The notes: generated from the sequence alone by a model not told the origin. Positions 35,407 through 45,166 are shown, numbered from the stretch's first letter. The stretch is DNA of 64,000 nt from Herpetosiphon geysericola (GCF_001306135.1 NZ_LGKP01000035.1:248001-312000), one strand, 5' to 3'. A program made the numbers and translations.

Positions 35407-36072
35407 CTAGGCCGCAATTTTGAGTGGCACGCCACAACGCTCGTGGATGGCTAAAGTGCCCGCCAAAACGTTGGGCACAATAATATCGGCAAATGGATGC
35501 TGGGCGCCTTCTGGTGCAATTAGCACCGTGGTCATACCCAAACTTTTGGCCGGAGCAAGGTTGGCCATGGTATCTTCAAACAGCACACATTCGTGGCCTT
35601 GGGCGTTGAGCGCGCGCAAAACCGTATGATAGGCATTGAGATCGGGCTTGGCTAAAAATTCAAAGGCCCGAATATCAAAAATTTGCTCAAAATGGGCGTG
35701 TAAGCCTAGTTGATTGAGCACGCGCACGGCATGTTCGCGCGGCGAATTGGTGAAGATGATTTTTTGCAGGGGCAAAGCTTGCAACGCGACGTGCAAGCTA
35801 CCATCATCAGGCAACAACACATCAAGCGTCAATTGATGAATAAAGTTCAAATAATCTTCGGTTTCGACCACGCCATGGTGTTTTTGCAAGCCCGCCAAGG
35901 TTGTGCCATATTGCTCATAGTAGCTTTGGCGCAAACGCTGAGCTTCGGCGGCATCGAAGTGCAAATGTTCCTGAAAAAACAATCCAATTCGATCATTAAT
36001 CTGTTCCATCAGCCCCGATGAGTCAGCGTAAAGGGTGTTATCTAAATCGTACAAAGCAAAACGAAGCGTCAT
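35407..36072 (-). CDS. HAD-family hydrolase, pyrimidine 5'-nucleotidase-like
   Basis: A 221-residue haloacid-dehalogenase-type phosphatase. The start at 36072 is set by AAGGAGG five bases upstream. HAD motif I is YDLDNTLY (nucleophile Asp near residue 9), motif II is IFTNSP, motif III is a Lys in LAKPD, and motif IV is FEDTMANL. The DLDNTLY form with a small helical cap fits the Sdt1-like pyrimidine nucleotidase group, which removes phosphate from UMP/CMP. The substrate is an inference. Confidence 0.88.
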   Translation of the reverse strand: MTLRFALYDLDNTLYADSSGLMEQINDRIGLFFQEHLHFDAAEAQRLRQSYYEQYGTTLAGLQKHHGVVETEDYLNFIHQLTLDVLLPDDGSLHVALQALPLQKIIFTNSPREHAVRVLNQLGLHAHFEQIFDIRAFEFLAKPDLNAYHTVLRALNAQGHECVLFEDTMANLAPAKSLGMTTVLIAPEGAQHPFADIIVPNVLAGTLAIHERCGVPLKIAA

Positions 36073-36298
36073 TGGAGCCTCCTTCGACAACATCAGTGCT
36101 GGTTTTAATACCTCAACGATAAGCGATCATCTACTACCCTCGCTCAGAGGGTTTTATTAGTCTATCACGCAGATCAAGAGGCTTGTGTAAATGGCATGTT
36201 AAGAATTGGCCTTGGTTTGGCTAAACCTTGCCATGTTTGCGACTGATGAAGCGTGGAGTTGCAGCGGTGCAGAAGATTAATGTCCTACCAAAGCCGTG

Positions 36299-36595
36299 TT
36301 AGGCAGCGCAGTTGCGTTCGCCAAATAAATCGTGGAGTGATTGGGCATCGGTGGCGCAGGGCTGAGGATATTTGGCCAGATAACAATCGGGCATCAGCCA
36401 TGGTGGTAACAATTGCTGCGGCGCTAATTCGGCGTTCCAGCCAGCACCATACAGTTCATCAAGCGTTTCATGGTAGGCTTCAACCAAGATTGGGCGCCGA
36501 GCGATATTAGCAGCGCGCCACCAGGTTGCTAGCTCCGCCAAATGATCGAGTAGCTCGTGCTGGCGTTGATAGCTTAAATCGTATTCTTGCATCAT
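36299..36595 (-). CDS. small uncharacterised protein
   Basis: A 98-residue protein starting MMQEYDLSYQ, with AAGGAG six bases before the ATG at 36595. It is rich in Trp, Leu and acidic residues, with no signal peptide, membrane helix or cysteine pair. HELLDHLAELATWWRAANIA looks helical and amphipathic. The strong ribosome-binding site and normal composition support a real gene; I cannot assign a function. Confidence 0.6.
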   Translation of the reverse strand: MMQEYDLSYQRQHELLDHLAELATWWRAANIARRPILVEAYHETLDELYGAGWNAELAPQQLLPPWLMPDCYLAKYPQPCATDAQSLHDLFGERNCAA

Positions 36596-36872
36596 TGGTT
36601 GCTCCTTATGCATAGAGTTGAGGATTGGCCAGAGGGTGCAAACGGGTATTGCATTAGGTATAGTAGCCTATTTTTGCCGATCATGGCAACCCAATTAGCC
36701 CTCAATCCCAATAATTCAACCTACAAAAGTTATAGCAAGTGCCATTCCGCCAAGCTAGATCAATGTCATTCCTTGTATGCCAGCCAGCTCCCACAGTGCG
36801 GGCGATAGCCTAGGCTGCAATTATTGAATGCACTTATCTACGCTTAAGCAACTCAAGCGCTTAATTCGCACC

Positions 36873-36908
36873 AAAAAGCCCTGCTCCTATTCACGGGAGC
36901 AGGGCTTT
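36873..36908 (-). terminator. intrinsic terminator of the TolB-like propeller gene
   Basis: Thirteen-base perfect arms 36875-36887 and 36896-36908 pair; on the minus strand the stem is followed by a T-run (A-run 36873-36877 on plus). The rest of the 36596-36948 spacer shows nothing I can support. Confidence 0.9.
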
Positions 36909-36948
36909 GGTGGCGGAACTCAATCCCGCCCGAGTACAAAGCTAAGGC

Positions 36949-38811
36949 TTATTGGCCCCAAACGTTCCAGCGGTCGTCGGCGCTGTTGTTGGTCAATTGC
37001 GATTGGCCAGTGCCGTCGATGTTCATCACATAGATGTTCCAGTTGCCATCGCGGTTGCTATCGAAGGCGATTTTAGTGCCGTCGAGCTTCCACGATGGAG
37101 CGCTATCTTCTGCGCTGCTGTTGGTCAAACGGGTTTGGTTCGTGCCATCAGCATTCATCAAATAGACTTCGCTATTGCCATCACGGTTTGAGGTGAAGAC
37201 AATCTTGCTGCCATCTGGCGAGACCCGTGGGAAACCGTTATCGCTGGTGGTGCTGTTGGTCAGATTGACCGTGTTGCGCAATTCCAACGAAAGGTATGGA
37301 TAATCGTTGGTTGGTTGGTCGGCTAGCCAGTTCAATTCGGCGCGATAGATGTTGTACTTGGCGTTGGTGCCACAGCTTGCTGACCAATAGAGATAGCGGC
37401 CATCAGCGCTCCAGCTTGGTGTTTCATGAACACAATCATCGAGCGTCACTTGGGTTTGGCTGGCTCCGTTGGTATAGCTCACAAAAATTTGGGGCTTGCC
37501 CGAACGGTCTGAGACAAAGGCCAATTTGCTGCCATCTGGCGAAACCGAAGCGTTGTAGTCGTTCGATGGAGTGCCAACATAGCCTTGGTATGGCACACCT
37601 GGAGGGGTGGGCGTACCGTCGGTGTAGGTCACGCGGGTCATTGCGCCATCAGCGCCAACCGTCCAGATTTGGCGATTTGCCCCATTACCACGGCGTGAAT
37701 CGACGAACAATTTGACTTTGCTTGGGTCCCACGAGCGCACCCATGAGTATGGCACGGTTTCTTTGCTATCGTTGCTGCCATACAACAATTGGCTGGTGCC
37801 ATCGCCGTTCATTGTGTAGGTATCCCATTCTGCTCCACCATCACGTTTTGAACCAAAAGCAATTGGCAAGCTTGGTTCTGAGCTATTCCATGGCGTGCCA
37901 AGGTGGGTATAGCGCCATTGGAAGTAGTGTTGGCCGACGTTGCCCATTTCAACTTGATAGGCTGCGTCGTTGGTTGGGGTGTAGGTCAAGATTCGGCGCT
38001 CGAACAATTGCACCAAGATGTCTTTTTGAACCCCGCCAACCGTTGCTTTGACCCAGTATGGGTCGCTGATTGGCAAGCCCATGGCGCTCGTCCAATCGAC
38101 GATTGAGCCAGTTGTGCGTTGACCGTTGACCACAATCGGGCCGGTGCGGTTCAAGAAATCCCAAAAGACTTGGGGAATGTTATGGCCCGTCGTGGCGTTG
38201 TAGACCACAAGTTTGGTTTGATCTTTGTAGGCATCGCGCAAATCGTTGCGAGTTGATTTGTTGCCCGATTTGTCGATTGCATCGGCAACCGATTGATCGC
38301 GGCGGTCTGGATCGCGGTAGCCATTGTTGTTGAACGTCGAAACTGCTGCAAACGATGCATAGGTTGGCGAATTGCTATTGGTTTGATAGCCATCGCCAGC
38401 AACTGGCACGCGGTCGGCGGCGTTGCGAAAAGCGTTATCATAGGCGTTATCGCCAGTTTTCAATTGGCCTGATACCAATTCGACCACCAACAAACCATTG
38501 GTTACATCAGTGTTACCATTGATGCCGTTGATTTCCATGCGGGCTTTATCGAAGTATTGCACGCGGCGCAGGCCATTTGGCGATTCACGGTAATATTCGT
38601 TATAATCAAACCATGGCCCGAAACCCCAATACAATGAGCGTCCATCACGAACCCGTGGATCATCCGAACGTCGCCACACTTCTTCGAATTTGGGTGAGAC
38701 AAAGGCCGAACGATTGGCCCAAGGAGCAGCACTAGCCGTTCCTTGGAATAATGTGCTGACCATCACGAAAGCACTAAGCAAACCAGTAAGGCGAACCTTC
38801 AATCGAGACAT
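36949..38811 (-). CDS. secreted TolB-like beta-propeller protein
   Basis: A 620-residue exported protein with a signal peptide at about 1-28 (ending ASA). Residues 35-330 contain WxF/QYFxKAR and QLFERRILTYTP motifs related to the QYFEHQ repeats of the secreted protein at 12905, and an FWDFLNRTG module. Residues about 335-620 hold at least five PD40/WD40-like propeller blades with the signatures VSPDGSK(I/L)(V/A)F, SNRDGN and NADGTNQTRLTN. Such propellers bind proteins or glycans outside the cell. AGGAGG precedes the ATG. Confidence 0.88.
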   Translation of the reverse strand: MSRLKVRLTGLLSAFVMVSTLFQGTASAAPWANRSAFVSPKFEEVWRRSDDPRVRDGRSLYWGFGPWFDYNEYYRESPNGLRRVQYFDKARMEINGINGNTDVTNGLLVVELVSGQLKTGDNAYDNAFRNAADRVPVAGDGYQTNSNSPTYASFAAVSTFNNNGYRDPDRRDQSVADAIDKSGNKSTRNDLRDAYKDQTKLVVYNATTGHNIPQVFWDFLNRTGPIVVNGQRTTGSIVDWTSAMGLPISDPYWVKATVGGVQKDILVQLFERRILTYTPTNDAAYQVEMGNVGQHYFQWRYTHLGTPWNSSEPSLPIAFGSKRDGGAEWDTYTMNGDGTSQLLYGSNDSKETVPYSWVRSWDPSKVKLFVDSRRGNGANRQIWTVGADGAMTRVTYTDGTPTPPGVPYQGYVGTPSNDYNASVSPDGSKLAFVSDRSGKPQIFVSYTNGASQTQVTLDDCVHETPSWSADGRYLYWSASCGTNAKYNIYRAELNWLADQPTNDYPYLSLELRNTVNLTNSTTSDNGFPRVSPDGSKIVFTSNRDGNSEVYLMNADGTNQTRLTNSSAEDSAPSWKLDGTKIAFDSNRDGNWNIYVMNIDGTGQSQLTNNSADDRWNVWGQ

Positions 38812-38902
38812 TGCGACTTCCTCCTAAGCAAAAGAACCAGTTTCTCGATCCGTCATCTGCGGTATCTGGCTCTACTATACAACGGTCATCGGGTGAACCA
38901 AA

Positions 38903-38931
38903 TTGTACAGATCTGAGATCTATGTCATAAA
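38903..38931 (+). promoter_or_regulatory. possible lysA promoter with internal palindrome
   Basis: TTGTAC and CATAAA are spaced by 17 bases; the spacer holds the near-palindrome AGATCTGAGATCT (38909-38921), a possible operator in this divergent 187-base region. The hexamers are weak. Confidence 0.3.
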
Positions 38932-38998
38932 TGCTTGTTAAACCTGATAACGGTTAACCGCCTAAAATTCAGCTAGCCATGCCACGAGGATTAACCAA

Positions 38999-40330
38999 AT
39001 GGAACACGCCGAAGTTCGCCGCATGCCCAATGCCCATATTTGGCCCATGAGTGCCAGCGTTATTCACGATCGCTTACAGATTGCTGGTTGCAATCTATCG
39101 GCGCTTGCTGCTGAATATGGAACCCCGCTTTATATCTTGGATGCTGAGACGATTCGCACGATTGCAATGCGCTATAGTGCCGCCTTGCGCCATGCCTATG
39201 GTGGCCCTGTCAGCATTCACTATGCCAGCAAAGCCTTATTAAATGTTGGGGTCGCGCGCTTGGTGCATTCCTTGGGGTTGGGGTTGGATGTGGTATCTGG
39301 TGGTGAGTTGGCAATTGCCCAACGAGCAGGAATGCCGCTCGATCATATTCATTTGCACGGCAATGGTACACCACCAGCCGAATTAGCTCAAGCGGTTGAG
39401 GCAGGCATTGGCCGAATTGTGGTCGATAATCTTGATCAGCTGAAATTTTTGGCCGAGTTTTGTGCCAACCGCGCTACGCCGCAAACAATCTTATTGCGGA
39501 TTGCGCCCGATGTGGCTGCTGGTGCGCATGCCCATATTCGCACCGGCGCAGCCAGCGCCAAATTTGGCTTGCCGCTTGATGATGGAAGCGCTGCCGAAGC
39601 TGTACGCCTAGCCTTGCAAGCACCAGGCTTGAATTTGGTTGGCTTACACGCCCATATTGGCTCGCAAATGCGCGATTGGGCAGCATTGCGCGAGATGATC
39701 AGTCGCTTGTTGGTGTTTGCCGATCAGCAACGGCGCGAGCGGGGTTGGCTTTTAACTGAATTAAGCCCAGGTGGCGGTTTGGCGGTGGCCTACATGCCCA
39801 ACGATCAGGCTGGCGATATTCAAACCTACGCCAATACGATTGCCAATGCAGTCCAAACAGGCTGCGAGCGCTATCAGATTCCCTTGCCAAAACTGATTAT
39901 CGAGCCAGGTCGATCGTTGGTGGCGCGGGCTGGCGTAGCACTTTATAGCGTAACTGGGCACAAAACGGTGGCTGGTGGCAGCAATTATTTGCATATTGAT
40001 GGCGGAATGGGCGATAATTTGCGGCCTTCGTTGTACAATGCTCAGTATACCGCTGCGTTGGTTGCTCGTCCGCTTGCTCCGCCGATTGCGCCTGTGCAAT
40101 TGGCCGGAAGGTTTTGTGAGTCTGGCGATGTCTTAATTCGCGAGGTTGCCTTACCTGCCGCCGAGGTTGGCGAGCTTGTGGCAGTGCCTGTCGCTGGCGC
40201 GTATACCCTAAGTATGGCAAGCGCGTATAATGGAGTGCCACGCCCAGCGTTGTTGCTGTTAGATCAAGGCCAAGCGACGCTGCTGCAACGCCGCGAAACC
40301 TACGCCGATTTGATGGCGCGGGATGTGTAA
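38999..40330 (+). CDS. lysA: diaminopimelate decarboxylase
   Basis: A PLP-dependent decarboxylase converting meso-diaminopimelate to lysine, 443 residues. The PLP lysine lies in HYASKAL (Lys-78). The family motifs VVSGGELAIAQRAG, HLHGNGTPPAELA, GLHAHIGSQ, SPGGGLAVAY, EPGRSLVARAG and the C-terminal CESGDVL and AYTLSMASAYNG are all present. The substrate could in principle be another amino acid of the fold-III decarboxylases, but the motifs fit LysA well. The ribosome-binding site (GAGG) is modest; an ATG at 39023 is an alternative start. Confidence 0.93.
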   Translation: MEHAEVRRMPNAHIWPMSASVIHDRLQIAGCNLSALAAEYGTPLYILDAETIRTIAMRYSAALRHAYGGPVSIHYASKALLNVGVARLVHSLGLGLDVVSGGELAIAQRAGMPLDHIHLHGNGTPPAELAQAVEAGIGRIVVDNLDQLKFLAEFCANRATPQTILLRIAPDVAAGAHAHIRTGAASAKFGLPLDDGSAAEAVRLALQAPGLNLVGLHAHIGSQMRDWAALREMISRLLVFADQQRRERGWLLTELSPGGGLAVAYMPNDQAGDIQTYANTIANAVQTGCERYQIPLPKLIIEPGRSLVARAGVALYSVTGHKTVAGGSNYLHIDGGMGDNLRPSLYNAQYTAALVARPLAPPIAPVQLAGRFCESGDVLIREVALPAAEVGELVAVPVAGAYTLSMASAYNGVPRPALLLLDQGQATLLQRRETYADLMARDV

Positions 40331-40515
40331 TTGGGGATTCGGTTGTTGGAGGTTGGGCATCAGGGGCTGGGTTTTAACGCAGAGGCGCAGAGATTATGCG
40401 TGGCTGAAATACGTGTTGGATTTGGCAAGGGATAATAGGCTAGCAGAAGTTACCGACCTCCAATCCCCGACAACCAAATATTGTTATGTTCTATGCTCTC
40501 TGTTCTATACTCTAA
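40331..40515. repeat. mosaic intergenic repeat modules between lysA and dnaG
   Basis: The spacer contains GGGGATTCGGTTGTTGG, TTTTAACGCAGAGGCGCAGAG (40377-40396), CCAATCCCCGACAACC, and TATGTTCTATGCTCTCTGTTC (40486-40506). No gene is supported. Confidence 0.75.
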
Positions 40516-40521
40516 ATAATT

Positions 40522-42459
40522 ATGAACTCAGTGATTGAAGACATCAAAGAACGCATCGATATTGTGTCGTTCATTAGCGATTATGTGCCGTTGCGCAAGG
40601 CTGGGCGCAATTGGGTGGGCTTTTGCCCATTCCATTCGAATACCCGCACGCCAGCGTTTACGGTGTTTGCTGAAAGCAATAGCTATCACTGTTTTGGCTG
40701 CAAAGCTAGCGGCACAATTTTTGATTTTTTGATGCAACGCGAGGGCATCGATTTTCCTGAGGCACTGAACCAACTGGCGGCGCGGGCTGGCGTACAATTG
40801 CGCCAACGCACCGTTCAAGATGAACAAGAAGATGTGTTGCGCTCGCGCATGGGCGAGTTGAATGCTGCTGCAGCCAAATTTTGGAGCCATCAGCTCTTGC
40901 AATCGCCCAAAGCCGCCCATGTTCGCAGCTATATCGAGCAACGTGGGCTACTGCCGCAAGCGGTCGAGCAATTTCAGTTGGGCTATGCCAGCGACGATTG
41001 GTCGAGCTTGTTGGGCTATTTGCACGATCGCCATGGCGCAAAGCCAAGCGAAGTTGCCGAGGCTGGCTTGGCCTTGGAGCGTGAGAATGGTGGCTATTAC
41101 GATCGTTTTCGTGGGCGCTTGATGTTCCCAATTCATAATCCCAAGGGCCAGGTTGTGGGCTTTGGTGGGCGGATTTTGGGCGATGGCCACCCTAAATATA
41201 TCAATTCGCCCCAAACCTTGCTGTTTGATAAAAGTAGCTTGTTGTATGGCCTCTATCAAGCGCGCGAAACTATTCGCAGCAGCGATAGCGTGGTTGTGGT
41301 CGAAGGCTATATGGATGTGATTATGGCCCATCAGGCTGGCTTTCGGAATGTGATTGCGCCAATGGGCACCGCATTAACCGATATTCACGCCAGCCAGTTG
41401 AATAAAATGACCAAGCGCATTACTTTGGCAATGGATGGCGACGCTGCTGGGCAATCGGCGGCCTTGCGTGGCCTCGAAACCTTGCGCGAAACCCTTGATA
41501 CCCATGTGCGGCCTGTGCCAACTGCTTCTGGTTTGCTGCGCTGGGAGCGCGAGCTTGATGCAACAATCGCGATTGCGCTCCTGCCCGATGGCCGCGACCC
41601 AGACGATATTGTGCGCAACAATCCTGATGATTGGCGGGCGCTGATTGCTAATGCCCAGCCGTTGATGGATTTTTATCTTGCAACTTTAACCCGGGGCTTA
41701 GATTTGGGCAGTGCCAAAGGCAAATCGGCAGCAGTCGAGCGGCTTACACCATTGCTCAATCAAATTGCTGACCCAGTTGAGCGCGCCCACTATATTCAAC
41801 GGTTGGCCAACCAAATTAAGGTTGATCAACGGCTGATTGAAGGCACAATTAGCGGCGAACAACCAGAGCGGCAGCGCAAGCAGAATCAACGCCAAAGCCG
41901 CCCCGCTGCGCCACCACCAGTGTTTTCAATTCTCGAGCAGGAGGCACGGCGTGAAGATTTTCTCTTATCGTTATTAATTCGCTTTCCCCAAGTACATGCG
42001 GTGGTGAGCGAACAGTTACGTGATGATTTAGCCGCAGCGCCAACCCTGCGTGAGTTGTGGAATGGCGATGTGAGCGAACTATTTGAACGAGTCGAAAATC
42101 GTGTATTATGGGATCTGTGGCGCTCAGCCCAGGCGATGGCTACTCCCAATCCTATTGAATGGCTTGAAACGGTACCACCCGAATTGCAAGCCCATGGCGA
42201 ACGCCTACTTAATTGGGATCATGCTCCACCAACCCGTAGTTTCCGTGTGACTCGTGAGGCCGAGGAATGTTTGCGCCCATTGCGCTACCGGTTGGGCAAG
42301 CGCTGGAGCGAACGCCTTGGTCAGATGATTGCCGCCGCCGAACCTGGTGAACAGGAACGATTGCTGGAGCAAGCCATGGCTTTACAACATTATTTGCGTG
42401 CCACATCAGAACCACGCCGTAGCAGCTATTTTCTTGATACCCGTGATTCGCTCAAATAA
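40522..42459 (+). CDS. dnaG: DNA primase
   Basis: A 645-residue primase that makes RNA primers at the fork. The N-terminal zinc-binding domain shows CPFH...CFGCKASG (about 35-65). The catalytic core follows, with YDRFRGRLMFPI and the TOPRIM motifs VVVVEGYMDV and LAMDGDAAG (about 255-320). The C-terminal 200 residues are helical and would contact the helicase. It lies 15 bases before rpoD, the classical primase-sigma arrangement, but rpsU is not upstream. Confidence 0.96.
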   Translation: MNSVIEDIKERIDIVSFISDYVPLRKAGRNWVGFCPFHSNTRTPAFTVFAESNSYHCFGCKASGTIFDFLMQREGIDFPEALNQLAARAGVQLRQRTVQDEQEDVLRSRMGELNAAAAKFWSHQLLQSPKAAHVRSYIEQRGLLPQAVEQFQLGYASDDWSSLLGYLHDRHGAKPSEVAEAGLALERENGGYYDRFRGRLMFPIHNPKGQVVGFGGRILGDGHPKYINSPQTLLFDKSSLLYGLYQARETIRSSDSVVVVEGYMDVIMAHQAGFRNVIAPMGTALTDIHASQLNKMTKRITLAMDGDAAGQSAALRGLETLRETLDTHVRPVPTASGLLRWERELDATIAIALLPDGRDPDDIVRNNPDDWRALIANAQPLMDFYLATLTRGLDLGSAKGKSAAVERLTPLLNQIADPVERAHYIQRLANQIKVDQRLIEGTISGEQPERQRKQNQRQSRPAAPPPVFSILEQEARREDFLLSLLIRFPQVHAVVSEQLRDDLAAAPTLRELWNGDVSELFERVENRVLWDLWRSAQAMATPNPIEWLETVPPELQAHGERLLNWDHAPPTRSFRVTREAEECLRPLRYRLGKRWSERLGQMIAAAEPGEQERLLEQAMALQHYLRATSEPRRSSYFLDTRDSLK

Positions 42460-42474
42460 TTAGAGGAGGAACAG

Positions 42475-43677
42475 ATGGCTCTTGACGATGAAGTCCTCGA
42501 CTCTGAGCTTGCGGGCGATGAAACGGACGATTTTCCCGCTTTACGCACACTCAGCGATCTTTTAGCCACCGGTAAAAAACGCGGTTATGTTACGCCGGGC
42601 GAAATTCAACAAATTATCGATTCACAACGTGATGAAGATAAACAACTCGAAGAAATTCGTGAGAGCTTGCAAAAGGCCAATATTCGGGTCGAGGAAACTG
42701 GCGACGATGATGATGAAATCACCGTTAGCGAGAATCCCGAAGTCGATTTTTCCAACGAGGGCATTAGTGTCAACGACACGGTGCGCTTGTATTTGCGCGA
42801 AATTGGCTTAGTGCCGTTGCTCAAGGGCGAGCAAGAGGTCGAGTTGGCCAAGGCCATGGAAGATGGCGATAAAGCGCAACAGGAATTGATCGAAAACGAT
42901 CATACGCTTTCCGATGCTGAACGGCTTGCCTTGCGCCGCCGCATTGATCGCGGTCATCAATCGCGTGAACATCTGACCACTGCCAACTTGCGTTTGGTGG
43001 TTAGCGTCGCCAAAAAATATATCGGTCGTGGGCTTTCATTGCTCGACTTGATTCAAGAAGGCAATGTTGGCTTAATTCGTGCGGTCGAGAAGTTTAACTA
43101 CTTGAAGGGCTTTAAGTTCTCAACCTATGCGACATGGTGGATTCGCCAAGCAATTACGCGGGCCATCGCCGACCAAGCGCGCACGATTCGGATTCCAGTC
43201 CACATGGTCGAGACGATCAACCGCATGATGCGCACTGCTCGGCGTTTAACCCAAGAGAATGGCCGTGAACCGAGCGATGAAGAACTGGCACAAGCACTCG
43301 ATCTGACCGTCGAGAAGGTGCGAGCGATTCGCAAAACCTCGATGGAGCCAGTTTCCTTGGAAACGCCAGTTGGCCAAGAGGAAGATAGCCAGCTTGGCGA
43401 CTTCTTGCCCGACGAAAAGCTTGAAGCGCCTTCCGATGCTGCCTCGCACCAGATGTTGCGCGAACAAGTTGCCCAAGTGCTCGATCAGCTGACCGAACGT
43501 GAAAAGCGCGTGCTGAAACTACGCTTCGGGCTGGAAGATGGCACCCAACGCACACTCGAAGAAGTTGGTAAAGAGTTTGGGGTAACCCGCGAACGGATTC
43601 GCCAGATCGAGGTTAAGGCTCTGCGTAAGCTGCGCCACCCCCGCTTTGGCAAAAAACTGCGCGATTACCTCGAATAA
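42475..43677 (+). CDS. rpoD: primary sigma factor RpoD/SigA
   Basis: A 400-residue housekeeping sigma factor. A short acidic region 1.1-like head (about 1-75) precedes region 1.2 ([12 protein letters not shown]). Region 2 shows [27 protein letters not shown] and [13 protein letters not shown], the -10 recognition helix. Region 3 is [15 protein letters not shown]. Region 4 ends with [29 protein letters not shown], the -35 helix-turn-helix. GAGGAGG precedes the ATG and the gene is cotranscribed with dnaG. Confidence 0.97.
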   Translation: MALDDEVLDSELAGDETDDFPALRTLSDLLATGKKRGYVTPGEIQQIIDSQRDEDKQLEEIRESLQKANIRVEETGDDDDEITVSENPEVDFSNEGISVNDTVRLYLREIGLVPLLKGEQEVELAKAMEDGDKAQQELIENDHTLSDAERLALRRRIDRGHQSREHLTTANLRLVVSVAKKYIGRGLSLLDLIQEGNVGLIRAVEKFNYLKGFKFSTYATWWIRQAITRAIADQARTIRIPVHMVETINRMMRTARRLTQENGREPSDEELAQALDLTVEKVRAIRKTSMEPVSLETPVGQEEDSQLGDFLPDEKLEAPSDAASHQMLREQVAQVLDQLTEREKRVLKLRFGLEDGTQRTLEEVGKEFGVTRERIRQIEVKALRKLRHPRFGKKLRDYLE

Positions 43678-43689
43678 ATCGTTTTAAAT

Positions 43690-43850
43690 ATTAACCACGA
43701 AGAGCACGAAGAATACGAAGCAATCATCTCTTTGCGCGCTTCGCGTTCTTCGTGGTTAAAAAATCTCGTCGGTTACTCCCAATCCCCAGCCCCCATCAAC
43801 CAATCCCCAATCTATGTTCTATGCTCTTTGTTCTATGCTCTTTTGATGGC
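43690..43850. repeat. mosaic repeat with inverted CGAAG module pair
   Basis: TTAACCACGAAGAGCACGAAG (43690) pairs with CTTCGCGTTCTTCGTGGTTAA (about 43738-43758) to form a long imperfect hairpin 12 bases after the rpoD stop. CCCCAGCCCCC and TATGTTCTATGCTCTTTG modules follow. Confidence 0.8.
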
Positions 43851-43870
43851 ATAGCGCTTGCATAGCCAAT

Positions 43871-43899
43871 TTGACATCAACCAAAACTCAATGTAGAGT
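43871..43899 (+). promoter_or_regulatory. promoter of the riboswitch-terC transcript
   Basis: A perfect TTGACA (43871-43876), a 17-base spacer and TAGAGT (43894-43899) lie about 27 bases before the riboswitch. Confidence 0.7.
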
Positions 43900-43925
43900 T
43901 GTTGGGTAGCTAAATAACGAACTGC

Positions 43926-44032
43926 ATGGGGAGTAGCCACCCGCCTTTCGGGGCAAATAGTCGTCAGTACGGAGCCAAACAGCTCCCGGCTATTTGCACG
44001 TGAGCAATCAATGTTCACGTCGGCAAGACCAT
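43926..44032 (+). ncRNA. yybP-ykoY manganese riboswitch
   Basis: The class hallmarks are all present: GGGGAGTAG (43928-43936), the internal CGTCAGTACG segment, and GGCAAGACC (44022-44030), closed by P1 (ATGG with CCAT). Perfect supporting stems are CAAATAG/CTATTTG, GGAG/CTCC and ACGTGAG/TTCACGT. The class senses Mn2+ and commonly precedes TerC/Alx-type and MntP transporters, exactly as here. An intrinsic terminator 24 bases downstream suggests control by premature termination. Confidence 0.95.
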
Positions 44033-44056
44033 TACGACACGTTTCTTTTTAACCGT

Positions 44057-44085
44057 GCCGTGTGGATCTTGCGCGGCGTTTTTTT
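44057..44085 (+). terminator. riboswitch-controlled intrinsic terminator
   Basis: GCCGTGT (44057-44063) pairs with GCGCGGC (44071-44077) using G-U pairs, followed by seven T. It lies between the riboswitch and terC and is the likely expression platform. Confidence 0.8.
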
Positions 44086-44127
44086 ATGCCCCGCACCACA
44101 GGCTAAAGCAAGCAGCGGAGGACACGA

Positions 44128-45114
44128 ATGGACATTGGAATTTGGCCATGGGTTGGATTTACCGTCTTTGTATTCGCGATGTTGGCACTCGACTTAGGCG
44201 TGTTCCACCGCAATTCGCACGAAGTCTCAGTCAAAGAAGCAGCAATCTGGAGTGTAGTCTGGATTTCGTTGGCCCTAAGTTTTAATGTTGGGTTGTATTT
44301 CTGGCAGGGCGGCGATGTTGCCCTCAAGTTCTTGACTGGCTATTTGATTGAGAAATCGCTCAGCGTCGATAATATCTTCGTCTTTGTGCTGATTTTCTCC
44401 TATTTCCAAGTGCCAGCCAAATATCAACATCGGGTTTTGTTTTGGGGTGTCTTCGGCGCATTGGTCATGCGCGCAATCCTGATTTTCGTCGGGGCTGCAT
44501 TAATCGAACGCTTTGAATGGATCATCTATATCTTCGGTGCATTCTTGATCTACACTGGGATTAATATGGCTCGCCAAGGCGAAACCCATATGGACCCCGA
44601 TACCAACCCGGTGGTTAAATTTGTGCGTAAAATCTTACCTGTTTCTTCTCAATACCATGAAGATCATTTCTTCACCCGCAATGCTGGCAAATTGATGGCC
44701 ACGCCATTGTTCTTGGTCTTGGTTTTGGTCGAAGCTAGCGACTTGATTTTTGCCGTTGACTCGATTCCTGCAATCTTTGCAGTAACAACTGATACCTTCT
44801 TGGTCTATACCTCGAACGTATTTGCAATTCTCGGCTTGCGCTCGCTGTACTTTGTTTTGGCTGGGGTGGTCGATAAATTCTACTACCTCAAATATGGTTT
44901 GGCGGTGATCTTGACCTTCGTTGGGGTAAAGATGTTGGTGATTGCCTTGGGCATTCACGTTCCAACCTATATTTCGTTGGCGGTGATTATCGGCGTGTTG
45001 GTTATTTCGGTTATTGCTTCATTGCGCCGTGCTAAGCGCCTCGAAGGGGTTGATACTCCATTGGATAACCCAGTGACCAACCAACCAGTCATCAAGCCCG
45101 ATAACCAAATCTAA
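44128..45114 (+). CDS. TerC/Alx-family membrane protein, probable Mn exporter
   Basis: A 328-residue integral membrane protein with about nine helices. TerC-family signatures are GWKEAAIWS-like VKEAAIWSVVWI, a LTGYLIEKSLSVDNIFVF stretch with the conserved Glu/Asp/Asn, and LVLVEASDLIFAVDSIPAIFAVT, whose two acidic residues are thought to bind metal. The riboswitch upstream argues for manganese export rather than tellurite resistance. GGAGG precedes the ATG. An intrinsic terminator follows the stop. Confidence 0.93.
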   Translation: MDIGIWPWVGFTVFVFAMLALDLGVFHRNSHEVSVKEAAIWSVVWISLALSFNVGLYFWQGGDVALKFLTGYLIEKSLSVDNIFVFVLIFSYFQVPAKYQHRVLFWGVFGALVMRAILIFVGAALIERFEWIIYIFGAFLIYTGINMARQGETHMDPDTNPVVKFVRKILPVSSQYHEDHFFTRNAGKLMATPLFLVLVLVEASDLIFAVDSIPAIFAVTTDTFLVYTSNVFAILGLRSLYFVLAGVVDKFYYLKYGLAVILTFVGVKMLVIALGIHVPTYISLAVIIGVLVISVIASLRRAKRLEGVDTPLDNPVTNQPVIKPDNQI

Positions 45115-45127
45115 ATTATTTGAATTC

Positions 45128-45163
45128 AAGCCCCCGATCGTACAAGCGATTGGGGGCTTTATT
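45128..45163 (+). terminator. intrinsic terminator after terC
   Basis: The thirteen-base arms 45128-45140 and 45147-45159 pair with one G-U and are followed by a short T-run. It lies between convergent genes. Confidence 0.85.
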
Positions 45164-45166
45164 GAT

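Noticed and set aside
36120-36170. CCCTC-GCTCA-GAGGG followed by TTTT as a terminator
   Set aside because: It is oriented for the plus strand, but no plus-strand gene lies upstream; the 5-bp stem is weak.
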